Of a stretch of DNA of 64,000 bases, positions 15,834-25,071 are shown piece by piece. The notes beneath the pieces were generated by a model, which was given only the letters and a program-made list of their open reading frames with translations, did not search any database and had not been told where the DNA came from. The position numbers were made by a program, and so were the translations under genes. Position 1 is the first letter of the stretch. Every line of letters begins with the position of its first letter. Origin of the DNA: an uncultured Roseobacter sp. (GTDB lineage Bacteria; Pseudomonadota; Alphaproteobacteria; Rhodobacterales; Rhodobacteraceae); NCBI GenBank assembly GCA_947501635.1, contig CANMWT010000005.1, forward strand, positions 248,001 through 312,000, written 5' to 3'.

Positions 15834-18257
15834 ATGCGCACCCATGCCCAGGCCGTCGTTATCGGAGGCGGCGTTATTGGCTGCTCCATCCTTTACCATC
15901 TGACAAAAATGGGCTGGACGGATGTCGTGCTGCTGGAGCGTGACGAGTTGACGTCCGGCTCGACCTGGCATGCGGCGGCAAACATCCATGGTTTGCATGA
16001 CAGCACAAACATCAGCCGCATCCAGCACTACACAATGAACCTGTACAACAGTCTGGAAGCTGAAACCGGACAGTCATGTGGCGTGTTCCAGCCCGGATCG
16101 CTCTATCTTGCGCAAACTGAAGCACGCGAGCACCAGTTACGCCTGCAAGCGGCCAAGGCGAAACTCTACGGGATGAACTTTCACGAGGTGACCCGCGACG
16201 AAGCGGAAAGGTTGCATCCTCTGGTGGATTTTGACGGTATCCGCTGCATCATGTGGGAGCCAGACGGCGGTAATGTCGACCCGTCAGGTGTCACGAACGC
16301 CTATGCATCAGGCGCGCGCCAAAACGGGGCCGAGATCATTCGCTTCTGTCCCGTCACTGGCACAGAACAGCAACCGGATGGCACCTGGATCGTGCGCACC
16401 GCCAAGGGCGATATCGCCACAGAATGGGTGGTGAATGCCGCCGGCCTTTGGGGCCGGGAGGTCGCAGCCCTTGCCGGCCTGGAACTGCCTCTGCAACCCA
16501 CCGAACACCAGTATTTTGTTACCGAGACAATCGCCGAGATTGCCAGAATGGACAGGCGATTGCCCTCTGTGGCTGACCGCGATGGCGAATACTACCTGCG
16601 GCAGGAAGGCAAAGGCCTGCTGGTTGGCGCCTACGAACGCGACTACCGGCTCTGGGCCGAAGACGGCACGCCACAGGGCTTTGGACATGAGCTGTTCGCT
16701 GATGATCTGGAACGCATCGAAGAAAACATGATGCGAGCAATCGACAGGGTGCCTGCCGTGGGCGAGGCGGGCATCAAGCGGGTTATCAACGGGCCGATGA
16801 TCTGGTCTCCGGACAGTAATGTGCTTTTCGGACCCGCACCCGAACTGTCGAACTATTTTTGCTGCAATGGTATTATTCCAGGGTTTTCACAGTCTGGCGG
16901 TATGGGGTTGTTGGCGGCCGATTGGATCGTCACCGGAGAGACACGGTATGACATGTTCGCTTGGGACATGGCACGCTTTGGCGACTGGGCCGACAAGGCC
17001 TTTACCAAGGCGCGGGTCGGGGACCAGTATGCCCACCGCTTCAAAATTCATTTCCCGAATGAAGAACGCAGTGCCGGCCGCCCCATGCGCCGCCGACCGG
17101 TCTACGATGTTCAGGCCGGTCTGGGCGCGGTCTTTGGGCTGAACTATGGCTGGGAGCATCCTCTTTACTTCGGTTATCCGGCAGGTTCCGAAGACAAAAC
17201 CGAAGGTTTTACACGGCAGGACTGGTGGGAACAGGTCGGCAAGGAGTGTCGGATGCTGCGTGAAAATGCGGGGATCATCGATATCTCGAACTTTGCCAAA
17301 TACCGCTGCGCGGGCCCGGACGCAGAAGCATGGCTGAACTTGGTTTTTGCAAACAACATGCCCAAATCTGTCGGTCGGTCGTGTCTGACACCACTGATCG
17401 GAAAAAGAGGCGGGATTGCGGGTGATTTCACCGTAACGCGCACGGCGGAAGACACCTTTTGGGTGATCGGCTCCGGCATGGCAGAACGATATCACAAACG
17501 TTTTTTCAAATCCGTTCCCTTGCCCGAAGGCACAACCTTTGAAAGCAAAACCGATACCATGTGCGGGTTTAATGTTGCAGGCCCCAGATCGCGTGAGATG
17601 TTGCAGCGCTTGACCAACGCATCGCTGACGACAGAAGATTTCCCCTTCATGCGGTCCAAATGGATCGAGATCGCGGGGGTTGAGGCCCTTGCGCTGCGTG
17701 TCAGCTTTACAGGTGATCTGGGATGGGAGTTGCATTGTGCGACCCAGGACCAGCCAAGGCTGTATCAGGCGTTGCTGGAGGCGGCGGAGGATGTACAGGC
17801 CGGCCCTGTCGGCAGCCGCGCCTTGATGAGCCTGCGTGTGGAGAAGGGCTATGGCTCATGGAGCCGCGAATACAGCCCCGAGTACTGGCCACAAGAGGTC
17901 GGTCTTGAACGGCTGTGCAAGATGGACAAGAACTTTCTCAACAAAGAAGCCGTGGCCGAAACTTTGGCCAAAGCGCCACGTGAACGCCTGGTCCTGTTGG
18001 CACTGGATGCGGCAGACACGGATGCCTCTCTTGCAGATGCAACCGGTGGCGAGCCGATTTTCATTGGTGAACAAGGCATTGGCCGCGTAACTTCAGGTGC
18101 ATATGGCTATAGTGTCGGCATGAGCCTGGCCTTGGGATACGTGACTGGCGCGCAGGCTGGGGATCGTGTGGATGTCATGGTATTGGGCAAACCGCACAAG
18201 GCGACCATCTTGCATGAGCCGCCATTCGATCCAAAAGGCGAGCGCCTCAGAGCCTAG
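15834..18257 (+). CDS. Second dimethylglycine dehydrogenase-like FAD/GcvT protein
   Basis: The 807-residue protein (ATG 15834 behind GGGAGAG) has the same layout as the gene at 12848: VIGGGVIGCS Rossmann motif, GSTWHAAANIH with His46 in the covalent-flavin position, a middle FAO-type region and a GcvT C-terminus (SFTGDLGWELHCATQ). The long shared start (YHLTK-GW-DV-LLER-ELTSGSTWHAA) shows that the two are paralogues. It overlaps the convergent ornithine-cyclodeaminase homologue by four bases. Probably it acts on a related N-methylated amino acid with tetrahydrofolate as C1 acceptor; the specific substrate is unknown. Confidence 0.87.
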   Translation: MRTHAQAVVIGGGVIGCSILYHLTKMGWTDVVLLERDELTSGSTWHAAANIHGLHDSTNISRIQHYTMNLYNSLEAETGQSCGVFQPGSLYLAQTEAREHQLRLQAAKAKLYGMNFHEVTRDEAERLHPLVDFDGIRCIMWEPDGGNVDPSGVTNAYASGARQNGAEIIRFCPVTGTEQQPDGTWIVRTAKGDIATEWVVNAAGLWGREVAALAGLELPLQPTEHQYFVTETIAEIARMDRRLPSVADRDGEYYLRQEGKGLLVGAYERDYRLWAEDGTPQGFGHELFADDLERIEENMMRAIDRVPAVGEAGIKRVINGPMIWSPDSNVLFGPAPELSNYFCCNGIIPGFSQSGGMGLLAADWIVTGETRYDMFAWDMARFGDWADKAFTKARVGDQYAHRFKIHFPNEERSAGRPMRRRPVYDVQAGLGAVFGLNYGWEHPLYFGYPAGSEDKTEGFTRQDWWEQVGKECRMLRENAGIIDISNFAKYRCAGPDAEAWLNLVFANNMPKSVGRSCLTPLIGKRGGIAGDFTVTRTAEDTFWVIGSGMAERYHKRFFKSVPLPEGTTFESKTDTMCGFNVAGPRSREMLQRLTNASLTTEDFPFMRSKWIEIAGVEALALRVSFTGDLGWELHCATQDQPRLYQALLEAAEDVQAGPVGSRALMSLRVEKGYGSWSREYSPEYWPQEVGLERLCKMDKNFLNKEAVAETLAKAPRERLVLLALDAADTDASLADATGGEPIFIGEQGIGRVTSGAYGYSVGMSLALGYVTGAQAGDRVDVMVLGKPHKATILHEPPFDPKGERLRA

Positions 18258-19210
18258 TTGCCCACCCTGATGCCGGCCCCGCGTTCTTCCGCAAGGCGAA
18301 GCGCAAGAACCGCGGCGGCATAGTCGCCCAAGGCGATACCGCGGAAAGCAAACGCAGACGGGGTACTCGTCGGCTTATGCATGTCTGGTCCGCAGACCAG
18401 AGACGTCAGATCACCATCGATCCGCTCGTATGGCAGCATGGGTTTGGCACTTTCCGCTTCCTGTTGCAGATCGTCGACATAAATGGTTGAAAATGCGTCC
18501 ATACTCTCGGCAAGCCAGGGGATACACAGGTCGGTAATTGCGGCGAAGGCGTTGTCGGACAGAAGGTGCGCATCCAGAAAAGGCGCGATGGAATAGTCGA
18601 GAGTCACCGAGGTCACCACGATATCTGCGCCTTGCAAAACGTCTTGCGGCCCGGCGCAGACAGTTGTTTCAAAGCCCATCGCCTGTGCTTTTTGCGACAG
18701 TTTCTCGATATTGGCCCCACCGCGACCCAACATGCGCACCTGCTTCAGCGGGAATAGGGTGGCAAAAGCCTCCAGATGGGAATGCGCCTGAACACCGGTG
18801 CCCACAAAAGAGATGGTCTTGGACGCGGGATCCGCAAGGCGTTTCGCCGCAACTGCGGAAAGTGCCGCCGTGCGCACCGCGGTGACCCAATTTGCCCCTA
18901 CAACGGCGCGCAAAAGCCCCGTTTCGGCATCCAGCACCATAATGGCCCCGTTGATCGCGGGCAGTCCGCGTGTGGGGTTTGCGGGGCAAACGCTGACTTG
19001 TTTTATAACGGTAAAGCCGTCGTCGCCCACAGCCATGGTCGACATCATATAGCGGTCGCGACCCGGCAAGATCGGGGTTTTAGGGGCCGTATGCAGCTTG
19101 CCCGCAGCCTTGGCGCGCAGCGCATTCTCAATCGCACCAGCCACATCTGCAGGCGCAATTTTCATGGCATCCAGCATCGTGTCCGGCAGATAAAGAAAGT
19201 TTTCAGACAT
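18254..19210 (-). CDS. Ornithine cyclodeaminase/mu-crystallin family protein
   Basis: The 318-residue protein has the family layout: YMMSTMAVGDDGFTVIKQV near residue 55, GANWVTAVRTAALSAVAAKRL and a Rossmann fold with SFVGTGVQAHSHLEAF. It differs clearly from the ornithine cyclodeaminase at 5778 (shorter, no GGDCPGKTEL), so the substrate may be another amino acid or imino acid, such as alanine, N-methyl amino acids or a pyrroline. A GTG one codon upstream (19213) is an alternative start. It converges on the second DMGDH-like gene, and might act in the same catabolism. Confidence 0.82.
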   Translation of the reverse strand: MSENFLYLPDTMLDAMKIAPADVAGAIENALRAKAAGKLHTAPKTPILPGRDRYMMSTMAVGDDGFTVIKQVSVCPANPTRGLPAINGAIMVLDAETGLLRAVVGANWVTAVRTAALSAVAAKRLADPASKTISFVGTGVQAHSHLEAFATLFPLKQVRMLGRGGANIEKLSQKAQAMGFETTVCAGPQDVLQGADIVVTSVTLDYSIAPFLDAHLLSDNAFAAITDLCIPWLAESMDAFSTIYVDDLQQEAESAKPMLPYERIDGDLTSLVCGPDMHKPTSTPSAFAFRGIALGDYAAAVLALRLAEERGAGIRVGN

Positions 19211-19231
19211 CACGGTGGTACCTTTCGCGCC

Positions 19232-20542
19232 TCAGGCCAACGGCCTTATCTTAAGCTCGGTGATGCGGTTGCCGTCGCGCGCACAGACCTCAAACCGGAA
19301 ACCGTGAAATGAAAACACCTGCCCGCTGGTTGGAATCATTTGCGCTTCGTGGATCACGAGACCGGCCACGGTGTTTGCCTCTTCGTCAGGCAAGTTCCAG
19401 TCGGTTGCGCGGTTCAGGTCACGAATTGTCATCGCACCTTCCACCACATAGTCGCCATCCGAGGTGGTTTGCAGGACCTGTTCATCCGCCGGGTCATGTT
19501 CGTCCGTAATCTCGCCCACGATCTCTTCGAGGATATCCTCAAGTGTTATCAATCCCTGCAACGATCCATATTCATCCACCACAAGGGCAAAATGCGTGCG
19601 CCGGCGCAGAAACTGGCGCATTTGCTCGTCCAGCGTAGAGGTTTCGGGCACAAAATACGGCTTCATGGCCACATCAGACAGCTTGAAACTACGCAGCTTG
19701 GACGCGTCTCCTTCCGGTCCGCCGATGATCTTGTACATGGCGCGCAAAAGGTCCTTGGCGTGAATCACACCGATGATGTTTTCCGGATCGCCCTGAAAAA
19801 CCGGCAGGCGGGTGTAGTTAGACTGCAGGCACTGGGCCAGAATATCTTCGGGATTATCGTCGGCATTGATCATCTCGATCCCCGAACGATGCAGCATGAT
19901 CTCCTCTACTGCGCGCTCCTTGAGATCCAGCGCACCGAGAATGCGGTCGCGGTGCTCTTTCTCGACCACGCCTTCGGAATGCCCCATGGCAAGCGCGCCT
20001 TCAATCTCGGCGTGGACATCAAGGATGTTGCTATCAGGGTCGATTTGCACACCGAACAGCCGTAACACGCCGCGGACCAAGAGGCGTACAGCCGCTACAA
20101 CGGGAGCAAATACCGTGACCACCACGGAAATTGGCGCTGACACGAGGCTTGCCGCCTTCTCCGAGTTGGTAATCGCATAGGTCTTGGGCAAAACCTCCGC
20201 AAAGATAAGCACGAGCAATGTCATGACGAGCGTGGCGAGTGCCACACCGCTCTCGCCAAAAGCGCGGGTGAAAATTGACGTGGCCAGCGAAGCGGCCAAG
20301 ATGTTGACGAGGTTGTTGCCCAACAGCACAGAGCCAATCAGTCGTTCATTGTCTTCGGTGATCTGCAGTGCGCGTTCCGCACCTTTGTTGCCCTTGTCAG
20401 CGATCGATCTCAGCTTGCCGCGCGACGCAGCCGTAAGCGCGGTTTCAGACCCCGAAAAGAAACCTGAAAGAACCAGAAGAAAGAGGATCACACCCGAGGT
20501 GATCCAGAATGCAGCGTCAAGCGTTGCGGTGGCCGTTTCCAT
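19232..20542 (-). CDS. HlyC/CorC family (CNNM-like) membrane protein
   Basis: The 436-residue protein has an N-terminal DUF21 membrane domain (residues about 10-190, four hydrophobic segments; FFSGSETALTAAS), a CBS-domain pair (about 205-330, containing VFQGDPENIIGVIHAKDLL and FALVVDEYGSLQGLITLEDI), and a C-terminal CorC/HlyC domain (350-435, VEGAMTIRDLNRATDWNL). Members are linked to magnesium or cobalt efflux and magnesium homeostasis. It is followed 18 bases later by the ornithine cyclodeaminase homologue on the same strand, so co-transcription is possible. Confidence 0.9.
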   Translation of the reverse strand: METATATLDAAFWITSGVILFLLVLSGFFSGSETALTAASRGKLRSIADKGNKGAERALQITEDNERLIGSVLLGNNLVNILAASLATSIFTRAFGESGVALATLVMTLLVLIFAEVLPKTYAITNSEKAASLVSAPISVVVTVFAPVVAAVRLLVRGVLRLFGVQIDPDSNILDVHAEIEGALAMGHSEGVVEKEHRDRILGALDLKERAVEEIMLHRSGIEMINADDNPEDILAQCLQSNYTRLPVFQGDPENIIGVIHAKDLLRAMYKIIGGPEGDASKLRSFKLSDVAMKPYFVPETSTLDEQMRQFLRRRTHFALVVDEYGSLQGLITLEDILEEIVGEITDEHDPADEQVLQTTSDGDYVVEGAMTIRDLNRATDWNLPDEEANTVAGLVIHEAQMIPTSGQVFSFHGFRFEVCARDGNRITELKIRPLA

Positions 20543-20660
20543 TTTAGGAGATACCTTTTAAGTCCATGACCTTGGTTATGGGGGCGCAGGCTGTGTCAAT
20601 CAAGGGATGTGGCGCAATTCAAGCACAGGTGCGTTGCAGGGGCCGCGGTGGCGGCCGATC

Positions 20661-21611
20661 TCATGCGTCTTTTTCGCCGCCGTCTTTTGCCAAGGGATGA
20701 TGCGTCATCACCAGTTCAGACAGACGCGCCTCGAGCACATGTGTGTAGATTTCGGTGGTCGCCACATCCGCGTGCCCCAAGAGCGTCTGGATAGACCGAA
20801 GATCCGCCCCATTGGCCAGCAAATGCGTGGCAAAGGCATGACGCAGGGTATGTGGTGTCACCTTTTCAGGGCTGATCCCTGCAGCCACTGCCATCTCCTT
20901 TATCAGCAGATAAAACATGTGCCGCGTCAGATGTCCTGCTGCGCCCCGAGACGGAAACAGAAACTTTGACGTGGCACCGCACAGCTTTTTCCTTTCCTCC
21001 TGATCGGCGTCGCGAATTTTTAGCCAGTGGCTCAAGGCTTCGCGGGCAGGCGGAGACAGCGGCACCATCCGCTCTTTGCCGCCTTTCCCAAGAATTAAAA
21101 GCATCCGTGGATCGCCCCGCGTTGCGGAAACTGGCAGGCTGACCAATTCCGTGACTCGCATACCGGTGGCATAAAGCAGCTCCATCAGGCAGGTGTTACG
21201 GGCTTTGTCAGCCGGTTTCCGGCCAACAGTGCGCGCGGCCTGCAGCAAGGCATCTACCTCTGCTTCCGACAGGGTCTTGGGCAACTTTTTGTCGCGTCCC
21301 GGACCGGTGATCTGCAGCGCGGGATTGTCCGTGCGCCAGCCTTCTTCGAAAGCGAAACGGTAGAGTTGCTTGATAGCCGACAGGCGCCGTGCGCGTGTAG
21401 CACGCGACAGACCCTCAGCGTCGCAGGAAATCAGGTAGGCTTCAACGGTGGGCTGATCGACCTCCTCGAAAGCGGTATGACGTGCAGCCAACCATGCCTG
21501 AAAGTCTTTGAGGTCACGGCCATAGGCTAGCAGCGTGTTCCGCGCAGCACCGAGCTCGGCCGCCTGCGCCTCAAGAAAGGCGGATATCCAGCTGTGTTCC
21601 GTGATACTCAA
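20661..21611 (-). CDS. xerD: Site-specific tyrosine recombinase XerD
   Basis: The 316-residue protein has an N-terminal SAM-like core-binding domain (residues 5-95) and a catalytic domain with the full set R152, K176, H254, R257, H280 and Tyr289 (GMRVTEL, HTLRHAF, LGHADVATTEIYTH). It matches XerD, which resolves chromosome dimers at dif with XerC. The frame begins with TTG, overlapping the stop of the upstream gene (TTGA); no ATG or GTG with a sensible context follows before the core domain. No dif-like sequence was looked for successfully here. Chromosomal housekeeping is favoured over an integron or phage integrase. Confidence 0.9.
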   Translation of the reverse strand: MSITEHSWISAFLEAQAAELGAARNTLLAYGRDLKDFQAWLAARHTAFEEVDQPTVEAYLISCDAEGLSRATRARRLSAIKQLYRFAFEEGWRTDNPALQITGPGRDKKLPKTLSEAEVDALLQAARTVGRKPADKARNTCLMELLYATGMRVTELVSLPVSATRGDPRMLLILGKGGKERMVPLSPPAREALSHWLKIRDADQEERKKLCGATSKFLFPSRGAAGHLTRHMFYLLIKEMAVAAGISPEKVTPHTLRHAFATHLLANGADLRSIQTLLGHADVATTEIYTHVLEARLSELVMTHHPLAKDGGEKDA

Positions 21612-23149
21612 CTGTAGCGGTCCAGCAGCATGATCTGAAGTGCCGCGCGGCGTGCGGTGTCTTCCAACCCGAAGGCCCGCAATGTGGCGATGGCCTGCGT
21701 CAAAGCCACCGGATTTCCTGCCGCACCGCTGTCCAGCAACACAAGTGCGCGCAAAATAGCCTCTCCCATGCGGCCGCTCCGCGCCATTTCTGTCAAGTCA
21801 CTGCGGGCGTTGTACGGCTCAAATCCCGCAAGTAGGGCGTTCGCCCGCGTGTCCTGTACCTGAGGCACTGTGTCTGAAACTCCTGCCAGCGCAGCGAGCA
21901 GCGGAGATACCTCGCGGCTGCGGGCGGCCTGCGCGTAGTCCGACGACAAAAGCGCCATCGTAAGAGCAACATCGGCCGCGGCTCCTGAAAGCGCATAACG
22001 GCGCAGCGGCGCGGCGAACAAATCCGCAAAGAGCATTTCCAAACCAACTTTCTGCATCTCTTTCCATGCGGTCGGCAGGCTTTCCTCAATAGCGGCCGTG
22101 GACCGAGCACGCAGGGCAGTCTCGAACCTTTGTATCGCAATCACACGGTCCCACACGCCGCCCGAAGCTGCCGGGTCGCGTGCGGTGTAAAGCCCAAGCA
22201 GGCGGTTGGCCGACAAAGCACCCGTAACCGCAAGACGCTCTGCCGCCTCAAGTTGCGGCTTCCATCCGGCAAGGTCGCGCAGATCGGCAACCGCGTAGCT
22301 GCGCGGCAGGGTACCCGTTGGCAAGGGCTCCCCGATCGCCTCGTGAAGCCGGAACAAAAGTGGGGTCATGACGTCCGGACGCTGAAGCGGCGGGTTGAAT
22401 TCAAAAGCTTCAGGATGCAGGAAACGCTCAAGAGCGGCGCTTTCGGCACCGTTGATCTCTCCCAGACTATGTCCGGTATCAAACAAAAGTGCAGCCGTTG
22501 GCCAGTCGCCGTCGCGTGCGGCGCAAAAGGACCGATGCGCGAGGGACGGGGACAGAAACGGTTTGCCGGAGAGGATCGCGCAGGCGCGGTCTTCTTCCCC
22601 AGTCAGCAGGGCAAGGTCCATATAGGCTGCAAAATGCTGCGCATCACGCGAGACATCTGCCTGCTCCAGCAAGGCGATAGCCGCGTCATGCGCGCCATAG
22701 CGGGCCAGCGTGGCGACGCGCGCGAGGGTCAGAGTATCGTCATTCAGTGCATCCTGGCCCGGTGCGACCGCTTCGGTCAGCAACACGGTGTAAAGCAACG
22801 CCTGTGCGGCGGGCAGCCTGAAGTTCGGCAAATCCGCCATCTGCTCGGCAACGCGCGGGGCTGAACTGCCGGACCAGAGCGTTTCGGGCAGGCCAGTCAC
22901 TGCGGAGGGCACAATGCCGATGTATCGTGCGGTTTCTGTGCCAAGCGGCTTTACAGACACTTCCGGCACACGGGCATCTGGCGACACTGGGGGTTCAAAA
23001 CGTGGGGGCAGCACTGCTGATGTCATCGGCGGTTGATCCGGATTACGTTTCACCCAGTCGATCACCGATAACGGCTCTTGCTCGGCCGCAGCGGAGCCTG
23101 CAAGCCAGACACATGCCGTCAAAACATATGTTAGCGTTTTAGTTTGCAT
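21608..23149 (-). CDS. Secreted hypothetical protein, 513 aa
   Basis: A signal peptide (MQTKTLTYVLTACVWLAGSAAAEQ) with an AxA cleavage site is clear. The rest is a proline-rich linker (about residues 40-75) followed by alanine- and leucine-rich helices that look like a solenoid without an exact repeat. No enzyme motif was seen. It is translationally coupled to xerD (TTGA overlap) and its first codons overlap the end of a 49-residue membrane protein gene, so three minus-strand genes form one transcript. I do not recognise the family; a periplasmic scaffold role would fit but is a guess. Confidence 0.75.
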   Translation of the reverse strand: MQTKTLTYVLTACVWLAGSAAAEQEPLSVIDWVKRNPDQPPMTSAVLPPRFEPPVSPDARVPEVSVKPLGTETARYIGIVPSAVTGLPETLWSGSSAPRVAEQMADLPNFRLPAAQALLYTVLLTEAVAPGQDALNDDTLTLARVATLARYGAHDAAIALLEQADVSRDAQHFAAYMDLALLTGEEDRACAILSGKPFLSPSLAHRSFCAARDGDWPTAALLFDTGHSLGEINGAESAALERFLHPEAFEFNPPLQRPDVMTPLLFRLHEAIGEPLPTGTLPRSYAVADLRDLAGWKPQLEAAERLAVTGALSANRLLGLYTARDPAASGGVWDRVIAIQRFETALRARSTAAIEESLPTAWKEMQKVGLEMLFADLFAAPLRRYALSGAAADVALTMALLSSDYAQAARSREVSPLLAALAGVSDTVPQVQDTRANALLAGFEPYNARSDLTEMARSGRMGEAILRALVLLDSGAAGNPVALTQAIATLRAFGLEDTARRAALQIMLLDRYS

Positions 23150-23288
23150 CCAGCGTCACGGGCACGCGCGTTTCTGTTTGAGGGGCGGAGAAGTCCACGC
23201 CGAAAAACGGGCCAACGTAGGCGTAAACTGCCAGCCCTGCGAACACCAGGATTGCGAGGTAGATCAGTACTTTGAAGAGACGAAACAT
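23139..23288 (-). CDS. Small single-span membrane protein, 49 aa
   Basis: An ATG at 23288 with AAAGG eight bases upstream opens a 49-codon frame with one clear membrane span (LIYLAILVFAGLAVYAYVG) and a short polar tail. It overlaps the start of the 513-residue secreted protein by 11 bases in the same direction, which suggests coupling, and is divergent from aroK by 78 bases. Function is unknown. Confidence 0.7.
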   Translation of the reverse strand: MFRLFKVLIYLAILVFAGLAVYAYVGPFFGVDFSAPQTETRVPVTLDAN

Positions 23289-23366
23289 TTCACTGCCTTT
23301 TATGCCTGCCGTTTTTTGATAAGTTATATATGGCCTTTTCGACAATATCACGTCATTCAATCCTTT

Positions 23367-23960
23367 ATGAGCGAAATTGAGCAAACCACAGCCGATAATG
23401 GCCAAACGCGTAAATATGTGTTGAAAAAGACGGTTGTTATGGTGGGCATGATGGGGGCCGGCAAGACCGCGGTAGGCCGTGCGCTTGCTCAGGTGCTGGG
23501 TGTGCCGTTCCTTGATTCGGATCACGAAATCGAGGAAGCGGCAAATATGACAGTTCCCGAAATTTTTGCCCGTGACGGAGAAGCATTTTTCCGCGCGCGT
23601 GAAACCGAAGTTATCAACCGGCTTCTTGGCGGGGCCGCTTGCGTGCTGTCGACGGGGGGTGGGGCATTTCTGTCGGCCATCAACCGCGAAACCATTTCCG
23701 CAAATGGCGTATCGGTGTGGCTGAATGCAGATGTCGAGCTGTTGTGGAGCCGAGTGAAGCATCGCGACACCCGCCCGTTGCTGCGTACCAGCGACCCCAA
23801 ATCGACGCTCGAAGCGATTTTTGCCGAGCGTGTGCCGTCTTATGCGCGCGCGGATGTCCATGTGCCCTGCGCGCCTCCCGTGGCGATCGAACAAATGGCG
23901 CACAGGGTGGTAGAGGCCTTGTTGGCGCGCCCAGACGTGTTGGAGCAGCAAGATGCGTAA
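23367..23960 (+). CDS. aroK: Shikimate kinase
   Basis: The 197-residue protein (ATG 23367) has the P-loop GMMGAGKTAVGR (about residues 27-38), the shikimate-binding DSDHEIE and TGGGAFL motifs, and the lid RDTRPLL. It phosphorylates shikimate in the aromatic amino acid pathway. The N-terminal 20 residues are a non-conserved polar extension. The stop overlaps the start of aroB by eight bases, the usual aroKB arrangement. Confidence 0.94.
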   Translation: MSEIEQTTADNGQTRKYVLKKTVVMVGMMGAGKTAVGRALAQVLGVPFLDSDHEIEEAANMTVPEIFARDGEAFFRARETEVINRLLGGAACVLSTGGGAFLSAINRETISANGVSVWLNADVELLWSRVKHRDTRPLLRTSDPKSTLEAIFAERVPSYARADVHVPCAPPVAIEQMAHRVVEALLARPDVLEQQDA

Positions 23961-25065
23961 AACAGTGCGTGTGGACCTGCCGGGCCGGGCCTATGAAGTG
24001 CGGATTGGAACGGGATTGATCGAAGAAGCCGGCGCACAGATCGCACCGCTGCTCACGCGGCCTAAAGTGGCTGTTATCAGCGATGCGACAGTAGCCCATT
24101 TGCACCTTTCGGCTTTGGAAAAGGGGCTTGCGGGAGCAGGGATCGAGATGTCGGCTCTTACGTTGCCGGCCGGAGAAGCAACCAAGTCATGGGGCCCGCT
24201 GGAACAGACTGTCGGCTGGCTGCTCGATCAGAAAGTGGAGCGGGGCGATCTTGTTGTGGCGTTCGGCGGCGGTGTGATCGGTGACCTTGTTGGTTTTGCA
24301 GCAGCTATTCTGCGCCGCGGGGTCCGGTTCGTTCAAATCCCCACGTCTCTGCTGGCGCAGGTCGATAGCTCGGTCGGCGGCAAGACAGGTATCAATGCCT
24401 CACAAGGCAAGAACCTTATCGGAGCCTTTCACCAACCCAGTCTGGTGCTGGCGGATGTCGATGTTCTGGGTACGCTGACGCCGCGCGATTTTCTGGCCGG
24501 CTATGGCGAGGTTGTGAAATACGGTCTGCTTGGCGACGCGGAGTTTTTTGACTGGTTGGAAGAGCAGGGACCAGCGCTCGCTGCAGGAGACGTGCCCGCG
24601 CGCGTCGAAGCGGTACGCAGATCCGTCCAGATGAAGGCCGATATTGTCACGCGCGACGAGACAGAGCAGGGCGATCGCGCATTGTTGAACCTCGGCCATA
24701 CCTTCGGACATGCGCTGGAGGCGGCCACTGGCTATTCTGACCGTCTTTTGCATGGAGAGGGCGTGGCGATAGGCTGCGCGCTGGCATTTGAGTTGTCCGC
24801 GCGCATGGGTCTGTGTTCCCAGGAAAGCCCGAGCCGGGTGCGGGCTCATCTGAAAACCATGGGGATGAAGACCGACCTTGCCGACATTTCTGGTGACTTG
24901 CCGGACGCGACGGGCCTCTTGGCGTTGATGGGGCAGGACAAGAAGGTCGTGCAGGGACAGCTGCGCTTTGTTCTGGCGCGCGAGATCGGCGGCGCCTTCG
25001 TGACCGCGGATGTGGCGGCACAAGATGTGCTGCAAGTTCTGGAAGATGCGCTGCGCCTGCGCTAG
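23953..25065 (+). CDS. aroB: 3-dehydroquinate synthase
   Basis: The 370-residue protein has GEATKSW, the NAD-binding GGGVIGDLVGFAAAILRRG, the catalytic KTGINASQGKNLIGAFHQP, and zinc ligands in GHTFGHALE and HGEGVAIG. It converts DAHP to 3-dehydroquinate. It is coupled to aroK by an eight-base overlap and converges on the GNAT gene with seven bases between, leaving no room for a separate terminator. Confidence 0.95.
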   Translation: MRKTVRVDLPGRAYEVRIGTGLIEEAGAQIAPLLTRPKVAVISDATVAHLHLSALEKGLAGAGIEMSALTLPAGEATKSWGPLEQTVGWLLDQKVERGDLVVAFGGGVIGDLVGFAAAILRRGVRFVQIPTSLLAQVDSSVGGKTGINASQGKNLIGAFHQPSLVLADVDVLGTLTPRDFLAGYGEVVKYGLLGDAEFFDWLEEQGPALAAGDVPARVEAVRRSVQMKADIVTRDETEQGDRALLNLGHTFGHALEAATGYSDRLLHGEGVAIGCALAFELSARMGLCSQESPSRVRAHLKTMGMKTDLADISGDLPDATGLLALMGQDKKVVQGQLRFVLAREIGGAFVTADVAAQDVLQVLEDALRLR

Positions 25066-25071
25066 GCGGCG

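Noticed and set aside
18776-19312. Plus-strand frame opposite the second ornithine cyclodeaminase homologue
   Set aside because: It runs across the ends of two genuine genes on the other strand and lacks any start signal.
23178-23366. In-frame N-terminal extension of aroK, and a long minus-strand extension of the 49-aa protein
   Set aside because: The extension overlaps the divergent small gene and has no family match; ATG 23367 gives the normal start.
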